Shown here piece by piece: positions 7,984 through 16,918 of a DNA stretch of 37,218 nucleotides (its first letter is position 1; the number at the start of each line of letters is the position of its first letter). Where the stretch lies: positions 1 to 37,218 of the forward strand of contig CACLYQ010000013.1 of assembly GCA_902611175.1 (NCBI GenBank). The letters run 5' to 3'. The position numbers and the translations under genes are program-made. The stretch comes from an uncultured Pelagibacteraceae bacterium (GTDB taxonomy: Bacteria > Pseudomonadota > Alphaproteobacteria > Pelagibacterales > Pelagibacteraceae). The notes beneath the pieces were generated by a model. The model was not told the DNA's origin and ran no database searches. It saw nothing but the letters and a program-made list of their open reading frames with translations.

Positions 7984-8274
7984 ATGAAAGGTTACTGGAT
8001 TGCAACTTACAGTGAAATTAAAGACCCTGAAAGAATGAAAAAATATGCAGATAAAGCCAAGGAAGCTGTACTAAAACATTCTGGAAAAATTTTAGCTCGG
8101 AGTGCTAATAACATTGCACTTGAGGGTAGAGAAATGGTTAGAATAGCACTTGCAGAGTTCCCAGACGTGGAAACTGCTAAAAAATGCTACGACTCTGAAG
8201 AATATGTTGAGGCAAGAACACATCTTAAAGATAATGTAATTAGAGAACATATGATATTTGAAGGAATGGAATAA
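7984..8274 (+). CDS. DUF1330 family protein (copy 1)
   Basis: A 96-residue soluble protein of the DUF1330 family, a dimeric alpha+beta barrel (ferredoxin-like) fold with no firmly established reaction. The diagnostic start is KGYWIATYSEIKDPERMKKYADKA, followed by the GKILARSANN strand and the C-terminal FPDVETAKKCYDSEEY segment. ATG at 7984 follows a good AAGGAG (7974-7979). It forms a pair with a diverged paralogue starting 16 bases after its stop, and the two may form a hetero-oligomer. It has no signal peptide or metal motif that I can see. Function is not assignable. Confidence 0.88.
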   Translation: MKGYWIATYSEIKDPERMKKYADKAKEAVLKHSGKILARSANNIALEGREMVRIALAEFPDVETAKKCYDSEEYVEARTHLKDNVIREHMIFEGME

Positions 8275-8290
8275 CTTAAAAGGGGCAAAT

Positions 8291-8587
8291 ATGAAGGCAT
8301 ATTGGGTGAGTTTGTATACAGAGATTTCAGATCAAGATAAGCTAAAAAAATATGGTGAAAATGCAATACCAGTAATAAAAAAATTTGGTGGTACTCCTGT
8401 AGTTAGAGGAGGAAAGCTAAAATATTATAGTGGTGATAAAATATTAAGGACCGTCATTTGGGAATTTCCCAGTTATGACAAGGCCATATCTTGTCATGAA
8501 TCAGAAGATTATTTAAAAGCTTGGTCTTATGCAGAACATACTACAAAAAGACATATGTTTATAGTGGAAGGTGCTAATACTGAATAG
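8291..8587 (+). CDS. DUF1330 family protein (copy 2)
   Basis: A 98-residue paralogue of the preceding gene: MKAYWVSLYTEISDQDKLKKYGENA at the N-terminus, GGTPVVRGGK in the middle and FPSYDKAISCHESEDYLKAW near the end, each aligning with copy 1. The start is the ATG at 8291 behind AAAAGGGGC; a TTG at 8258 in the same frame would overlap copy 1 and lacks a ribosome site. The last 14 bases overlap the convergent glycosylase gene. The two copies have diverged well beyond recent duplication, so they probably do different or complementary work. The family role is unknown. Confidence 0.87.
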   Translation: MKAYWVSLYTEISDQDKLKKYGENAIPVIKKFGGTPVVRGGKLKYYSGDKILRTVIWEFPSYDKAISCHESEDYLKAWSYAEHTTKRHMFIVEGANTE

Positions 8588-9200
8588 TATCGTCATCAAT
8601 TGAACGCCACAAATACCAAGTGGCAACAGAGCAGTAAGGAGAAAATCTTTTTTGAAGCTTTTTTACAAAAGTTTCAGGTGGAAAATATTTTTTTTTATAG
8701 TTGTTTGATATTGCTCTTAATAGCCCAATATCCTGAACTGGCCAGATATTAGACCTATTATAAGTAAATAATAAAATCATCTCTGCTGACCATCTTCCTA
8801 TCTGTCTTAAAGTTGATAGATACATAATTGCTTCTTCATCGCTCATTTTCGGAATTAATCTTGGATTAAAAGTTTTATCTTTAAATTTTTGAGACATTTC
8901 CAAGATCCCCCTTATTTTTTGACGACTAAGACCACATTTTTTAAGTTGTGATATTTTAAGCTTGGAAACAGTTTTTGGATTAATTTTTTTTTTACATGCC
9001 GATTCAAATTTTTTGAAGACAGAGTCTGCAGCAGCAACACTTATTTGTTGTCCAATTATACTTTTGCATAAAGAATAAAAGACATCTTTTCTAGTAGTTA
9101 AATTATTATCTTTATATTTTTTAATCAATGATCTCATAATACTATCTTTTTTTGAAAGATATGTTCTAGCTTTTGTCCAATATGGTGGTGCCTTACTCAT
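8574..9200 (-). CDS. alkA: DNA-3-methyladenine glycosylase II-like (AlkA/HhH-GPD)
   Basis: A 208-residue base-excision repair glycosylase that removes alkylated purines from DNA. The central IIGQQISVAAADSVFKKF segment (about 48-65), the helix-hairpin-helix LSTLRQIGRWSAEMIL (about 128-143) and the Gly-rich region before the catalytic Asp in WPVQDIGLLRA (Asp 157) fit the HhH-GPD superfamily and AlkA in particular. There is no C-terminal Fe-S cysteine cluster, which argues against endonuclease III or MutY. It lacks the N-terminal extra domain of E. coli AlkA, as in the short bacterial and yeast Mag-type enzymes. It overlaps the upstream permease gene by 8 bases and the convergent DUF1330 gene by 14. 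Confidence 0.88.
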   Translation of the reverse strand: MSKAPPYWTKARTYLSKKDSIMRSLIKKYKDNNLTTRKDVFYSLCKSIIGQQISVAAADSVFKKFESACKKKINPKTVSKLKISQLKKCGLSRQKIRGILEMSQKFKDKTFNPRLIPKMSDEEAIMYLSTLRQIGRWSAEMILLFTYNRSNIWPVQDIGLLRAISNNYKKKYFPPETFVKKLQKRFSPYCSVATWYLWRSIDDDTIQY

Positions 9201-10074
9201 TTCTACTTACCGTTACTTGTTTATTTAAATATATTTCTCTTCGAAATATAATGATTGATGATATTATTACCAGTGAAGCACCCATCAATGTTTTAATTGT
9301 GGGAATTTCATCCCAAATAAAATATCCAAAAGATATTGCAAATATTAATCCTAAATATTTAAGAGGTGTAACCAGAGAAACCTCGGATAGTTTATATGAT
9401 TGACTTAATAATAAATTAGCCGTTCCTCCCAACAAGCCAATTGTACATAAAAGTAAGAAATCATTGAAAGTTGGCATGATCCAACCAAATGGTATTGATA
9501 AAACTCCAATAATTGTAATTGCAAAAGAAAAAAAAAATGAGATCAACCAGACTGGTTCTGTGGATGAAAGTTTTCTAATTGTAATTGCAACGTAAGACAT
9601 TCCAATACAAAAGATTATTGGAAATAAGTAATAAATATTTAAGCTAGAAAATCCTGGTTGGGTAATTACTAAAACACCAATGAAACCAACAAATACTGCA
9701 GCCCATCTATATACTCCTACTTTCTCACTTAGTAAAAATATTGATAACAAAGTTGTAAATATAGGTGCAGCAAATGAAATACTTGTCACTGTTGCAAGTG
9801 GTAGGTTTCTTAGTGCCAAAAATATTGCAGCTAAAGCTATCAGTCCTGAACAACATCTAGTTAAATGTAATCCTGGTCTATTTGTTTTGTAAAAATCTCT
9901 AAATCTTGTCTTAGGAACTAAAAAAATAATTGGCAAAATACCAAATAGACCTCTAAAGAACATTACCTGTCCAATTGGATAATCTGATGACCACTTGACT
10001 ATTACATCCATAAATGAAAAGGCACATATTGATAAAAACATGTAAAAAAAGCCTAATTGATTTTTGGAAAGCAT
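9193..10074 (-). CDS. DMT-superfamily permease (EamA domains)
   Basis: A 293-residue inner-membrane protein with ten predicted transmembrane segments arranged as two EamA repeats. The first repeat begins QLGFFYMFLSICAFSFMDVIVKW and includes MFFRGLFGILPIIF; each repeat ends in a conserved glycine-rich helix (ETVGVYRWAAVFVGFIGV-like, and IKTLMGASLVIISS). Family members export or import small metabolites such as amino acids, nucleotide sugars or S-adenosylmethionine; the substrate cannot be read here. It is first in a two-gene unit with the glycosylase gene, whose ATG lies inside its end, and diverges from msrA with only 34 bases between starts. Confidence 0.87.
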   Translation of the reverse strand: MLSKNQLGFFYMFLSICAFSFMDVIVKWSSDYPIGQVMFFRGLFGILPIIFLVPKTRFRDFYKTNRPGLHLTRCCSGLIALAAIFLALRNLPLATVTSISFAAPIFTTLLSIFLLSEKVGVYRWAAVFVGFIGVLVITQPGFSSLNIYYLFPIIFCIGMSYVAITIRKLSSTEPVWLISFFFSFAITIIGVLSIPFGWIMPTFNDFLLLCTIGLLGGTANLLLSQSYKLSEVSLVTPLKYLGLIFAISFGYFIWDEIPTIKTLMGASLVIISSIIIFRREIYLNKQVTVSRNE

Positions 10075-10108
10075 GATAATAACTTTAGATTAATTAAAAT
10101 TTTTAGCA

Positions 10109-10555
10109 ATGGAAATAGCAACTTTAGCACTTGGATGTTTTTGGGGACCCGAAATAAAATTTAGCAAGTTAGACGGAGTAATAAATACAGAGGTTGGATA
10201 TTGTGGAGGTAATACTGAGAAGACATCTTATAAAGAAGTATGTTATGGTGACACCAATCACGCAGAAGTAGTTAAAGTTAAATTTGACAATACTAAAATT
10301 TCTTATGAGGAAATAATAAGAAATTTTTTTGAATTTCATGACCCAACTACTTTAAACCGGCAAGGTCCGGATGTAGGTACTCAGTATAGAAGTGAAATAT
10401 TTGTTCATGATGAAAATCAAAATAAAATCGCTAGCAAAGTATTGAAAGAAATTAATGAAAAATTTAAGGGTAAAATCGTTACTAAAATATCAAAATCAAA
10501 AAATTACAACAAAGCCGAAGATTATCATCAGAAATATTTGGAAAAAAGTTTCTAA
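10109..10555 (+). CDS. msrA: Peptide methionine sulfoxide reductase MsrA
   Basis: A 148-residue cytoplasmic enzyme reducing methionine-S-sulfoxide in proteins. The catalytic motif GCFWG is at residues 9-13 (Cys 10), followed by GYCGG near 32-36 and the strongly conserved HDPTTLNRQGPDVGTQYRS block. The C-terminus ends KAEDYHQKYLEK, the usual substrate-side Asp-Tyr-His region. It is a short MsrA without N-terminal extension. Its stop codon shares a base with the ATG of the sulfurtransferase gene (TAATG), so the two are co-translated. Oxidative protein damage and sulfur chemistry are linked in the unit. Confidence 0.95.
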   Translation: MEIATLALGCFWGPEIKFSKLDGVINTEVGYCGGNTEKTSYKEVCYGDTNHAEVVKVKFDNTKISYEEIIRNFFEFHDPTTLNRQGPDVGTQYRSEIFVHDENQNKIASKVLKEINEKFKGKIVTKISKSKNYNKAEDYHQKYLEKSF

Positions 10556-11367
10556 TGTCACTTATATCAACTGAGCGGCTAGAAAAAAATCTCTCAAATG
10601 TAAAAATAATTGATGGCTCTTGGCATATGCCTGCAACAAAAAGAAGTGGCAAAGAAGAATTTAATAAAGAGCATATACCAAATGCAATTTTTTTTGATAT
10701 TGATGAAAATTGTAATAAATCAACCGACTTACCACATATGTTAACGGACATTAGTTCGTGGGAAAATATAATATCATCTATGGGCATATCTAACGAAGAC
10801 GAAATTGTAATTTATGATAATTCTGATGTTTTAAGTGCTTGTAGAGTATGGTTTAATTTAATTTACTTTGGCCATGATAAAAAGAAAGTACATGTTTTAG
10901 ATGGAGGTTTTAATAAATGGAAAAAAGAAAAAAGAATAACTTCTGATAATAATGAAATTATTCAAATAACCAGCTACAAAGCAAAAGAAAATAATGAAAT
11001 GGTTAAGAGTAAAGATCAGATTGATCAAAATATAATTAAAAAAAAATTTGATTTAGTTGATGCGAGAAGCAAAGATCGTTTTACTGGTTTAACTCCAGAC
11101 CCAAGAAAAAATGTAGGAAGTGGTTCAATACCTAATTCAATTTGCTTACCGTTTAAAACCCTTATCAATGACGATTTTACTTTTAAAAGTAAATCTGAAA
11201 TTTCTTCTTATTTTAACGATTTATCTTTAGATGACCCAGTAAATGTAGTGTTTTCATGCGGTTCTGGGATCACAGCATGTGTTTTGGCACTTGCATATTC
11301 TCAAGTAAATAATAAGTATCTTCCAGTCATTTATGATGGCTCATGGGCTGAATATGGTAAAATATAG
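10555..11367 (+). CDS. sseA: 3-mercaptopyruvate/thiosulfate sulfurtransferase (two rhodanese domains)
   Basis: A 270-residue protein with two rhodanese domains. The N-terminal, inactive domain (about 1-130) has the IPNAIFFDID and DNSDVLSACRVWF elements; the C-terminal domain has DARSKDRFTG and the active loop CGSGITAC with catalytic Cys 235. The CGSG[IV]T loop is typical of 3-mercaptopyruvate sulfurtransferases; thiosulfate rhodaneses usually carry CRKGVT. The enzyme transfers sulfur to thiols or cyanide in the cytoplasm. Start ATG 10555 overlaps the msrA stop. Three bases separate its stop from the membrane-fusion protein gene, so an msrA-sseA-RND transcript is likely. Confidence 0.92.
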   Translation: MSLISTERLEKNLSNVKIIDGSWHMPATKRSGKEEFNKEHIPNAIFFDIDENCNKSTDLPHMLTDISSWENIISSMGISNEDEIVIYDNSDVLSACRVWFNLIYFGHDKKKVHVLDGGFNKWKKEKRITSDNNEIIQITSYKAKENNEMVKSKDQIDQNIIKKKFDLVDARSKDRFTGLTPDPRKNVGSGSIPNSICLPFKTLINDDFTFKSKSEISSYFNDLSLDDPVNVVFSCGSGITACVLALAYSQVNNKYLPVIYDGSWAEYGKI

Positions 11368-11370
11368 AAT

Positions 11371-12387
11371 ATGAAAAGATCAACAAAAATTACAAGCATA
11401 ATAATAATTTTCTTTTTAATTATAGCTACAGTGATTGTTGGTAGAACAATGATTGGAAATCATTTTAAGAAGAAATTTAGTAAAAGACCGCCTCCAGGAA
11501 TAATTGTTACTGCAGCTGAAAATAGAGTTTTTGAAAATTTAATAAGCACATACGGAACAGCAAGACCATTTAAAACACAATCCTATAAAATTGAGAAGTA
11601 TGAAATACTTAAACCTATCAACTTTAATCAAAAAGTAAAAAAAGGTGATGTAATTGCAGAACTTAAAAATAGAAAAATTACTGCTCAGTTTGATGGAACA
11701 ATTGGAAAAAGAGAATTTTCAGAAGACATCGAAGTTTCAAAATCTTCAATCTTAGTTAATCTCGAAAATACCAGTATTATCTATTGTGATGTAGATATAC
11801 CCGAAATGTTTGTACCATTTATTAAAGTTGGTTTACCTGTTGATATAAAATTTTCTGGATACAAAGATAAAACATATAAAGGTCAAGTTGACTCGTTAGC
11901 TAGTCGAATTAGTGAGGATACTAGATCATTACCAACAAGGATAAAAATGGACAATAAATCTGGTGAAATTTTGCCTGGCTCATTTTTAGAAATTTCAATA
12001 AAATATGATACAAGAGAAAGCTTAAGTATCCCAGATACCAGCACAATAGTGGAAGGTGATAATATATTTATCTATAAAGTTGACGAAAAAAATAAAGTAT
12101 TAAAAACAAATATTGATACCGGCGATAGATACCTGGGTTTTGTTGAAGTTTTAAATGGTCTAAAAGTTGGTGACAAAGTTGTTGCTGAGGGCACAAAAAA
12201 AGTCAGACCAAATTTAATAATAAGACCCATAAAAAAGGGTGCTAAAGTAGCTAATCAAAACAAATCTAGTTGGGGTGGAAAAAAGAAAAAAGATACTAAA
12301 GAAAACAAGAATGGTATGTTTGCGTGGTTACAAAAATTAAATATATTTAAAAAGTCTGACTCTGAAAAACAAGAAAATAAAAAATAA
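11371..12387 (+). CDS. RND efflux membrane-fusion protein (HlyD/AcrA family)
   Basis: A 338-residue periplasmic adaptor anchored by one N-terminal transmembrane helix (about residues 8-25). Next come a short barrel-sandwich lipoyl region (SYKIEKYEILKPINFNQKVKKGDVIAEL ... FDGTIGKREF), a beta-barrel with the CDVDIPEMFVPFIKVGLPVDIKFSGY pattern, and the membrane-proximal domain (KVGDKVVAEGTKKVRP). The alpha-helical hairpin that normally docks to the outer-membrane channel is missing or very short between the two lipoyl halves, as in other small members of this family. The C-terminal 50 residues are a Lys-rich, low-complexity tail. It lies 7 bases upstream of the RND pump gene. Confidence 0.9.
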   Translation: MKRSTKITSIIIIFFLIIATVIVGRTMIGNHFKKKFSKRPPPGIIVTAAENRVFENLISTYGTARPFKTQSYKIEKYEILKPINFNQKVKKGDVIAELKNRKITAQFDGTIGKREFSEDIEVSKSSILVNLENTSIIYCDVDIPEMFVPFIKVGLPVDIKFSGYKDKTYKGQVDSLASRISEDTRSLPTRIKMDNKSGEILPGSFLEISIKYDTRESLSIPDTSTIVEGDNIFIYKVDEKNKVLKTNIDTGDRYLGFVEVLNGLKVGDKVVAEGTKKVRPNLIIRPIKKGAKVANQNKSSWGGKKKKDTKENKNGMFAWLQKLNIFKKSDSEKQENKK

Positions 12388-12394
12388 TTAATAC

Positions 12395-15300
12395 ATGTAT
12401 ATAACTGAAGTTAGTATTAAAAGACCTGTCGTTGCATGGGTAATGTCAATGATACTAATTATTTTTGGAATTTTTGTATTTTGGGAATTACCTGTTAGGG
12501 AATTACCAGATGGTATTCAGCCTCCAGTGGTACAGGTACAAACCGATTATAAATCTGCTTCAGCTGAAATTGTTGATGAAGAAATAACACAAAAAATAGA
12601 AGATGTTATAGGAGGAGCGGAAGGAATTAAGAACATTGATTCTAGTTCGCTTAATGGAAGAAGTAGAATAAATATTTATTTTAATACAGATATAGATTTA
12701 GATGATGCAGCAAATGACATAAGAGAAAGAGTATCAAGAGTTGCGGACAATTTGCCAGATCAAGCAAACCCACCTCAAATTTTAAAACAAGCAGCAGGTT
12801 TTACAACTACAATGTGGGTTGCGCTATCATCACCAACTTGGAATGATTTGGATTTGGGTGATTATGCAGAAAGATATCTTATAGATGCCTTTTCGAGCGT
12901 ACCAAATGTTGGTAGAATTTTAGTCGGTGGATTAAGAGAGCTAAGTGTTAGAGTTTGGGTAGATCCTATCAAATTAGCAGCCAATAATCTTACTATTCAG
13001 GAAGTCGAGAGAGCATTAAGAAATGAAAATATAAACATCCCTGCTGGAACTTTAGAAGCTAGTAACAAAGATTTAACTCTTAATATTGATAAGTCTTACT
13101 CTAACATTGAAACAATCAAGCAGCTTCCTCTTAAGAAAAACAAAGATAAAGTCACAACCCTTTCTGATATTGCAAATGTTGAGCTTGGTCCAGTTTCTGA
13201 GAAAACTTTATTTAAAGCTCAAAGAAAAAATGCAGCTAATTTAAAAACAGTTGGGATTGGAATATACGCAAAAAGTGGAGCATCAACCGTCGAACTTTCA
13301 AATCAAATTAAAGAGAAAATAAACGTTTTAAATCAATCTTTACCAGATGGTTTAAAGTTAGAAATAGCATTTAATAGAGCAACATATGTAGGTACTGCAA
13401 TACAAGAAGTTTATAAAAGTTTAATCATTGCTTTTATTTTAGTTGTAGTAATAATTTACTTGTTCTTAGGAAACCTAAAAGCTGTAATAGTACCAGCCGT
13501 TGCATTACCAGTTAGTTTAATAGGATCCTTTTTAGGTTTATATATTTTTGATCTTTCAATTAATATTTTTGTACTCTTAAGCTTTATTTTAGCGATAGGA
13601 ATAATTACAGATGATTCCGTAATTATGACCGATGCAATTTATACAAGAATTGAGAAAGGAGAAACGCCACTTGTAGCTGCTTATAAAGGCTCAAGACAGA
13701 TAACATTTGCGATAATAGCTACAACTTTAATCTTAGTTGCAGTTTTTTTGCCTTTAATTTTTATTGAGGGTATAGCTGGCACCTTGTTTAAGGAAACTGC
13801 AATAGCACTATCTTTCTCAATTGTTGTTTCTTCATTTGTGGCATTAACCCTTTCACCAATGTTAGGAAGTAAGTTTTTAAATAAAAAAGAAAAAAATAAT
13901 TTTTTTGTAAAAAAATTTAATAATGGATTTAAATCTTTCACAGAGTTTTATACTGATACCTTAAGATATTGGATTAATAAGCAGAAAACAATCTCGATAT
14001 TTATAATTTTATTAATTGCAGCATCTGTTTATTTATTTAATTTCACAAAAAAAGAATTGATACCATTAGAAGATAGAGGAGCTTATTTAATTATAGGTTC
14101 CACAGACGAAGGAAGTTCATTCGAGTATACTCAGGAAAAAGCACAAATAATTGAGGGAAGAATATTAAAATTACTACAAGCAGAAGATAGTCCTTACCAA
14201 AGATTAATTATGAGGGTTCCAGGATTTGGTAAATCTGCAACCTCTTATAACTCTTTTATTATAATTGCGCTATTAGATGAATGGAAAAATAGAGAGAAGA
14301 GCACACAAGTTGTTTTAAGAGAAGCTATTGGTCAAGTTGTTAGTGTGCCAGAAACTTTTGCATTTCCTATATCACCTCAATCTATAAGAGTTTCTAGCTA
14401 CAATAAACCAGTTCAAATGGTGATTTATGGGACAAGTTATGAAGAGTTAGAACAAATTCAAAGCCAAGTTTTAAGAGAGCTAAGAAGAAATAGAAATATG
14501 TTTAGAATTGAAAGTGATTACACAAAAAATAAACCTGAAGTAAAATTAATTACTAACAAAAATAGAGCAAATGATTTAGGAGTTTCAATAGAAAATATAG
14601 GCAGAACACTAGAAACATTATACGGTGGAAAGAGGGTTACAACATATAATAAAGAAGGAAGAGAATACCCCATTATTCTTCAGCAGTATTTAGCAGATAG
14701 AAGAGATAAAGATGGCTTATCAAAGATTTTTGTAAGATCTGAGACTACAGGAAAATTAGTGTCTGTTGCAAGTTTGGTAGAATTTGAAGAGAAAGGAACT
14801 GCTGAGTCATTACCTAGGTATAATAGACAACGAGCAGTAACTATATCGGCAGCTTTATCTGAGGAATACACATTGTCTGAAGCAATAAAATATTTAGAAG
14901 ACGTAATGTTGAGAGTTGCTCCTCAAAATCAAATAACTTGGAAAGGTAAGTCCGAAGAACTAAAAGAGACCAGTAACGAAATATTTCTTATTTTCGCTTT
15001 AGCATTAATAACTGCATATTTAGTAATGGCTGCTACCTTTAACTCGTTTGTCCATCCTTTTATAATTATATTGACTGTGCCTCTTGCAGTTTTTGGAGGT
15101 CTTGTATTCATTTTATTTCTAAATAGTTCGATAAATATATTTTCACAAATTGCCTTGATTATATTAATCGGTATATCCACTAAAAATAGTATTCTTATCG
15201 TCGACTATACTAATCAAATTCGAACAACAGGTGCAAAAATTGAGGAAGCATTGATGGAAGCTTGTAAATTAAGAATAAGACCAATCATAATGACTTCATT

Positions 15301-15523
15301 AAGCACAATGATTGCAATGTTGCCTCTTATAGTAGGTAACATAGGTCCAGGCGCAGGCGAGGCGTCTAGATTAGCAGTTGGATCAACAATCTTTGGTGGA
15401 ATGATTATTTCAACATTCTTTACATTATATGTGACGCCAACTATGTATTTAACACTTGCAAAAAATACTAAGAGAATAGATGCAGTAGATCTGGAGCTAG
15501 AAAAGCAATTGATTAAAAAATAA
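12395..15523 (+). CDS. RND efflux transporter inner-membrane pump (AcrB/MexF-type)
   Basis: A 1042-residue proton-driven exporter with the standard 12-helix plan: helix 1 at about residues 10-28, a large periplasmic loop, helices 2-6 from about residue 335, a second large loop, and helices 8-12 from about residue 855. The proton-relay residues are kept: Asp 406-Asp 407 in GIITDDSVIM and Lys 930 in GISTKNSILIVDY. The start VSIKRPVVAWVMSMILIIFG and the RELPDGIQPPVVQVQTDY segment are family signatures. Substrate is not predictable; no outer-membrane TolC-like channel gene is adjacent, so it must use one encoded elsewhere. The 3' end overlaps the convergent SLT lipoprotein gene by 11 bases. Confidence 0.94.
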   Translation: MYITEVSIKRPVVAWVMSMILIIFGIFVFWELPVRELPDGIQPPVVQVQTDYKSASAEIVDEEITQKIEDVIGGAEGIKNIDSSSLNGRSRINIYFNTDIDLDDAANDIRERVSRVADNLPDQANPPQILKQAAGFTTTMWVALSSPTWNDLDLGDYAERYLIDAFSSVPNVGRILVGGLRELSVRVWVDPIKLAANNLTIQEVERALRNENINIPAGTLEASNKDLTLNIDKSYSNIETIKQLPLKKNKDKVTTLSDIANVELGPVSEKTLFKAQRKNAANLKTVGIGIYAKSGASTVELSNQIKEKINVLNQSLPDGLKLEIAFNRATYVGTAIQEVYKSLIIAFILVVVIIYLFLGNLKAVIVPAVALPVSLIGSFLGLYIFDLSINIFVLLSFILAIGIITDDSVIMTDAIYTRIEKGETPLVAAYKGSRQITFAIIATTLILVAVFLPLIFIEGIAGTLFKETAIALSFSIVVSSFVALTLSPMLGSKFLNKKEKNNFFVKKFNNGFKSFTEFYTDTLRYWINKQKTISIFIILLIAASVYLFNFTKKELIPLEDRGAYLIIGSTDEGSSFEYTQEKAQIIEGRILKLLQAEDSPYQRLIMRVPGFGKSATSYNSFIIIALLDEWKNREKSTQVVLREAIGQVVSVPETFAFPISPQSIRVSSYNKPVQMVIYGTSYEELEQIQSQVLRELRRNRNMFRIESDYTKNKPEVKLITNKNRANDLGVSIENIGRTLETLYGGKRVTTYNKEGREYPIILQQYLADRRDKDGLSKIFVRSETTGKLVSVASLVEFEEKGTAESLPRYNRQRAVTISAALSEEYTLSEAIKYLEDVMLRVAPQNQITWKGKSEELKETSNEIFLIFALALITAYLVMAATFNSFVHPFIIILTVPLAVFGGLVFILFLNSSINIFSQIALIILIGISTKNSILIVDYTNQIRTTGAKIEEALMEACKLRIRPIIMTSLSTMIAMLPLIVGNIGPGAGEASRLAVGSTIFGGMIISTFFTLYVTPTMYLTLAKNTKRIDAVDLELEKQLIKK

Positions 15524-15535
15524 TATATTTTCTAG
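15497..15535. repeat. 8-bp inverted repeat spanning a convergent gene junction
   Basis: CTAGAAAA (15497-15504) and TTTTCTAG (15528-15535) form a perfect inverted repeat with 23 bases between. It spans the overlap of the RND pump and SLT lipoprotein gene ends, with A/T tracts on both sides of the loop. It may act as a weak bidirectional terminator embedded in coding sequence. A chance origin is quite possible. Confidence 0.3.
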
Positions 15536-16112
15536 TAGTCAAAGATTTACTACATTTATTAAGCTGCTTCTTGAATTTATTTGAATAACCCTCTACTTTT
15601 TTTGCCAATACTATAACTTTCTGATTGTTTTTATAATTTTTATAATTTCCCCAGCCTTCATGATAAGCAATATATTGTCTGAAAGCATCTTTTTTTGAAA
15701 CCTTTAAAATTTTTTCCGTTTTATTTATATACCAGCCAATAAAATCAACACTATCTTTAAATCTAGTTCTTAAGGCATATTTATTTCCAGTCTCATCTTT
15801 ATATTGTTTCCAAGTACCTTTAATGGCTTGTGAGTATCCAAATGAACTAGAGGGTCTTTTATAGGGTATAACTTTAAATAATTTTTGACGAGCAGGCTTG
15901 GCGAGCCAGTCAAAATCAGATTCCATTTTTATTATTGCTAATTGTAAGTTGATTGGTGTCCCCCACTTTTTTTCAGTTTTTTTTGCGTGTTTATACCAAA
16001 GATATTTTTCAGAAAATATTGAACAGCCATCTGATGTATTTTGAGGTATCGATGAACAAGCAGTTGAAAATAATAGACCAAAAACTAAAAAATACTTTCT
16101 AAAAAGAATCAC
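15513..16112 (-). CDS. SLT-domain lipoprotein (putative lytic transglycosylase)
   Basis: A 199-residue lipoprotein. Signal peptide and lipobox FSTAC place the lipidated Cys at residue 19. The soluble domain resembles an SLT/lysozyme-like fold: the presumed catalytic Glu 64 in LAIIKMESDFDW, then SSSFGYSQAIKGTWKQY (the GxxQ-type element) and AYHEGWGNYK. It would cleave peptidoglycan glycan strands from the outer-membrane side. The start codon is GTG at 16112; there is no ATG that keeps the signal peptide. It follows the nuclease gene by 13 bases and overlaps the convergent RND gene. The domain match is good, but activity as a transglycosylase is inferred. Confidence 0.8.
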   Translation of the reverse strand: MILFRKYFLVFGLLFSTACSSIPQNTSDGCSIFSEKYLWYKHAKKTEKKWGTPINLQLAIIKMESDFDWLAKPARQKLFKVIPYKRPSSSFGYSQAIKGTWKQYKDETGNKYALRTRFKDSVDFIGWYINKTEKILKVSKKDAFRQYIAYHEGWGNYKNYKNNQKVIVLAKKVEGYSNKFKKQLNKCSKSLTTRKYIIF

Positions 16113-16125
16113 AGGTTAATATAAA

Positions 16126-16638
16126 TTATCTATTATTTTTTCTCCATATCCATGGATAATCAAATTCCATACTCCATAAACCTAACTTATTGTTTTTTGC
16201 ATAAATTTGATCTTTAGAATATTTTTTTTTAGAATATTTTGGATAATCGAAGGCTAATCCATTTCTTACCATGTAAGCTGAAACACTTTCATTATTGATA
16301 AAACACTCACCTAAATACCTACCAAAATAGTCTTTTTGGGGCTCGATTAAACATTTTAATTTTTTATTTATAATTTTTTCAGCAAGAAAATTTTTTGAAA
16401 TTTTTCCACAATTAATTTTTTTTTTATTTTTTAAACAAAACTGTTGCTTTCCTTTAAATTTAGTTTCTGGAGCATCTATTCCTGAAAAACGAATTTTTTT
16501 ATTATCTAATAAAATTGTGTCACCATCAATTATTTTAATGTTATGTGAAATTAGGATTGTTTCTGATAGTAAGTAATTTGTTGCTACAAATGTAAATAAA
16601 AATAGAAAACTAACTAACTTCAGTAGTTGCTTTTTCAT
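16126..16638 (-). CDS. Secreted thermonuclease-like (SNase fold) protein
   Basis: A 170-residue protein with an N-terminal signal peptide (about residues 1-26) and one staphylococcal-nuclease-like OB-fold domain. Visible elements are IDGDTILLDNKKIRFSGIDAPE (about 37-58), with the Asp residues of the calcium site and the conserved Arg, GRYLGECF with the second active-site Arg, and MVRNGLAFDYPKYS. Two cysteines around QQFCLKNKKKINC could bridge in the periplasm. It probably degrades DNA or RNA outside the cytoplasm, perhaps for phosphate or nucleoside scavenging, although many bacterial members are uncharacterised. Its start lies inside the upstream DUF1476 gene (29-base overlap). Confidence 0.86.
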   Translation of the reverse strand: MKKQLLKLVSFLFLFTFVATNYLLSETILISHNIKIIDGDTILLDNKKIRFSGIDAPETKFKGKQQFCLKNKKKINCGKISKNFLAEKIINKKLKCLIEPQKDYFGRYLGECFINNESVSAYMVRNGLAFDYPKYSKKKYSKDQIYAKNNKLGLWSMEFDYPWIWRKNNR

Positions 16639-16918
16639 TACATTCTTGCATTTTTTTTCTAATTTGGTCTTCGGATATATTTTTATCTTTTAAATCTGCA
16701 TATAGCTTTCTGTACACATCTTCATCACCTGCCTCAGCAAAATCAGCTTTGATTACATCTTGGATATATTGATTTTTTTTTTCCTCGTCATATCCAAGAA
16801 TTTGTGAAGCCCACTCACCTAAGTATTTATTTTTTTTTGCATTGATTTTGAATTGTTTTTCCTCATCATGAGCAAATTTTTTTTCAAAACCTTTTTTTCT
16901 TTCATCAAATGAACTCAT
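16610..16918 (-). CDS. DUF1476 protein, F1F0-ATPase inhibitor zeta-subunit family
   Basis: A 102-residue helical protein with the DUF1476 signature: FDERKKGFEKKFAHDEEKQF at the N-terminus, AKKNKYLGEWASQILGYDEEKK in the middle and EDVYRKLYADLKDKNISEDQIRKKM near the end. In Paracoccus denitrificans the family member is the zeta subunit, which binds and inhibits the ATPase in the hydrolysis direction through its N-terminus. The family is specific to Alphaproteobacteria, which supports the taxonomic call. Regulation is probably shared with the downstream nuclease and lipoprotein genes by gene overlap, though the functions look unrelated. Inhibitory activity varies between alphaproteobacterial homologues, so the role here is inferred. 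Confidence 0.9.
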   Translation of the reverse strand: MSSFDERKKGFEKKFAHDEEKQFKINAKKNKYLGEWASQILGYDEEKKNQYIQDVIKADFAEAGDEDVYRKLYADLKDKNISEDQIRKKMQECNEKATTEVS

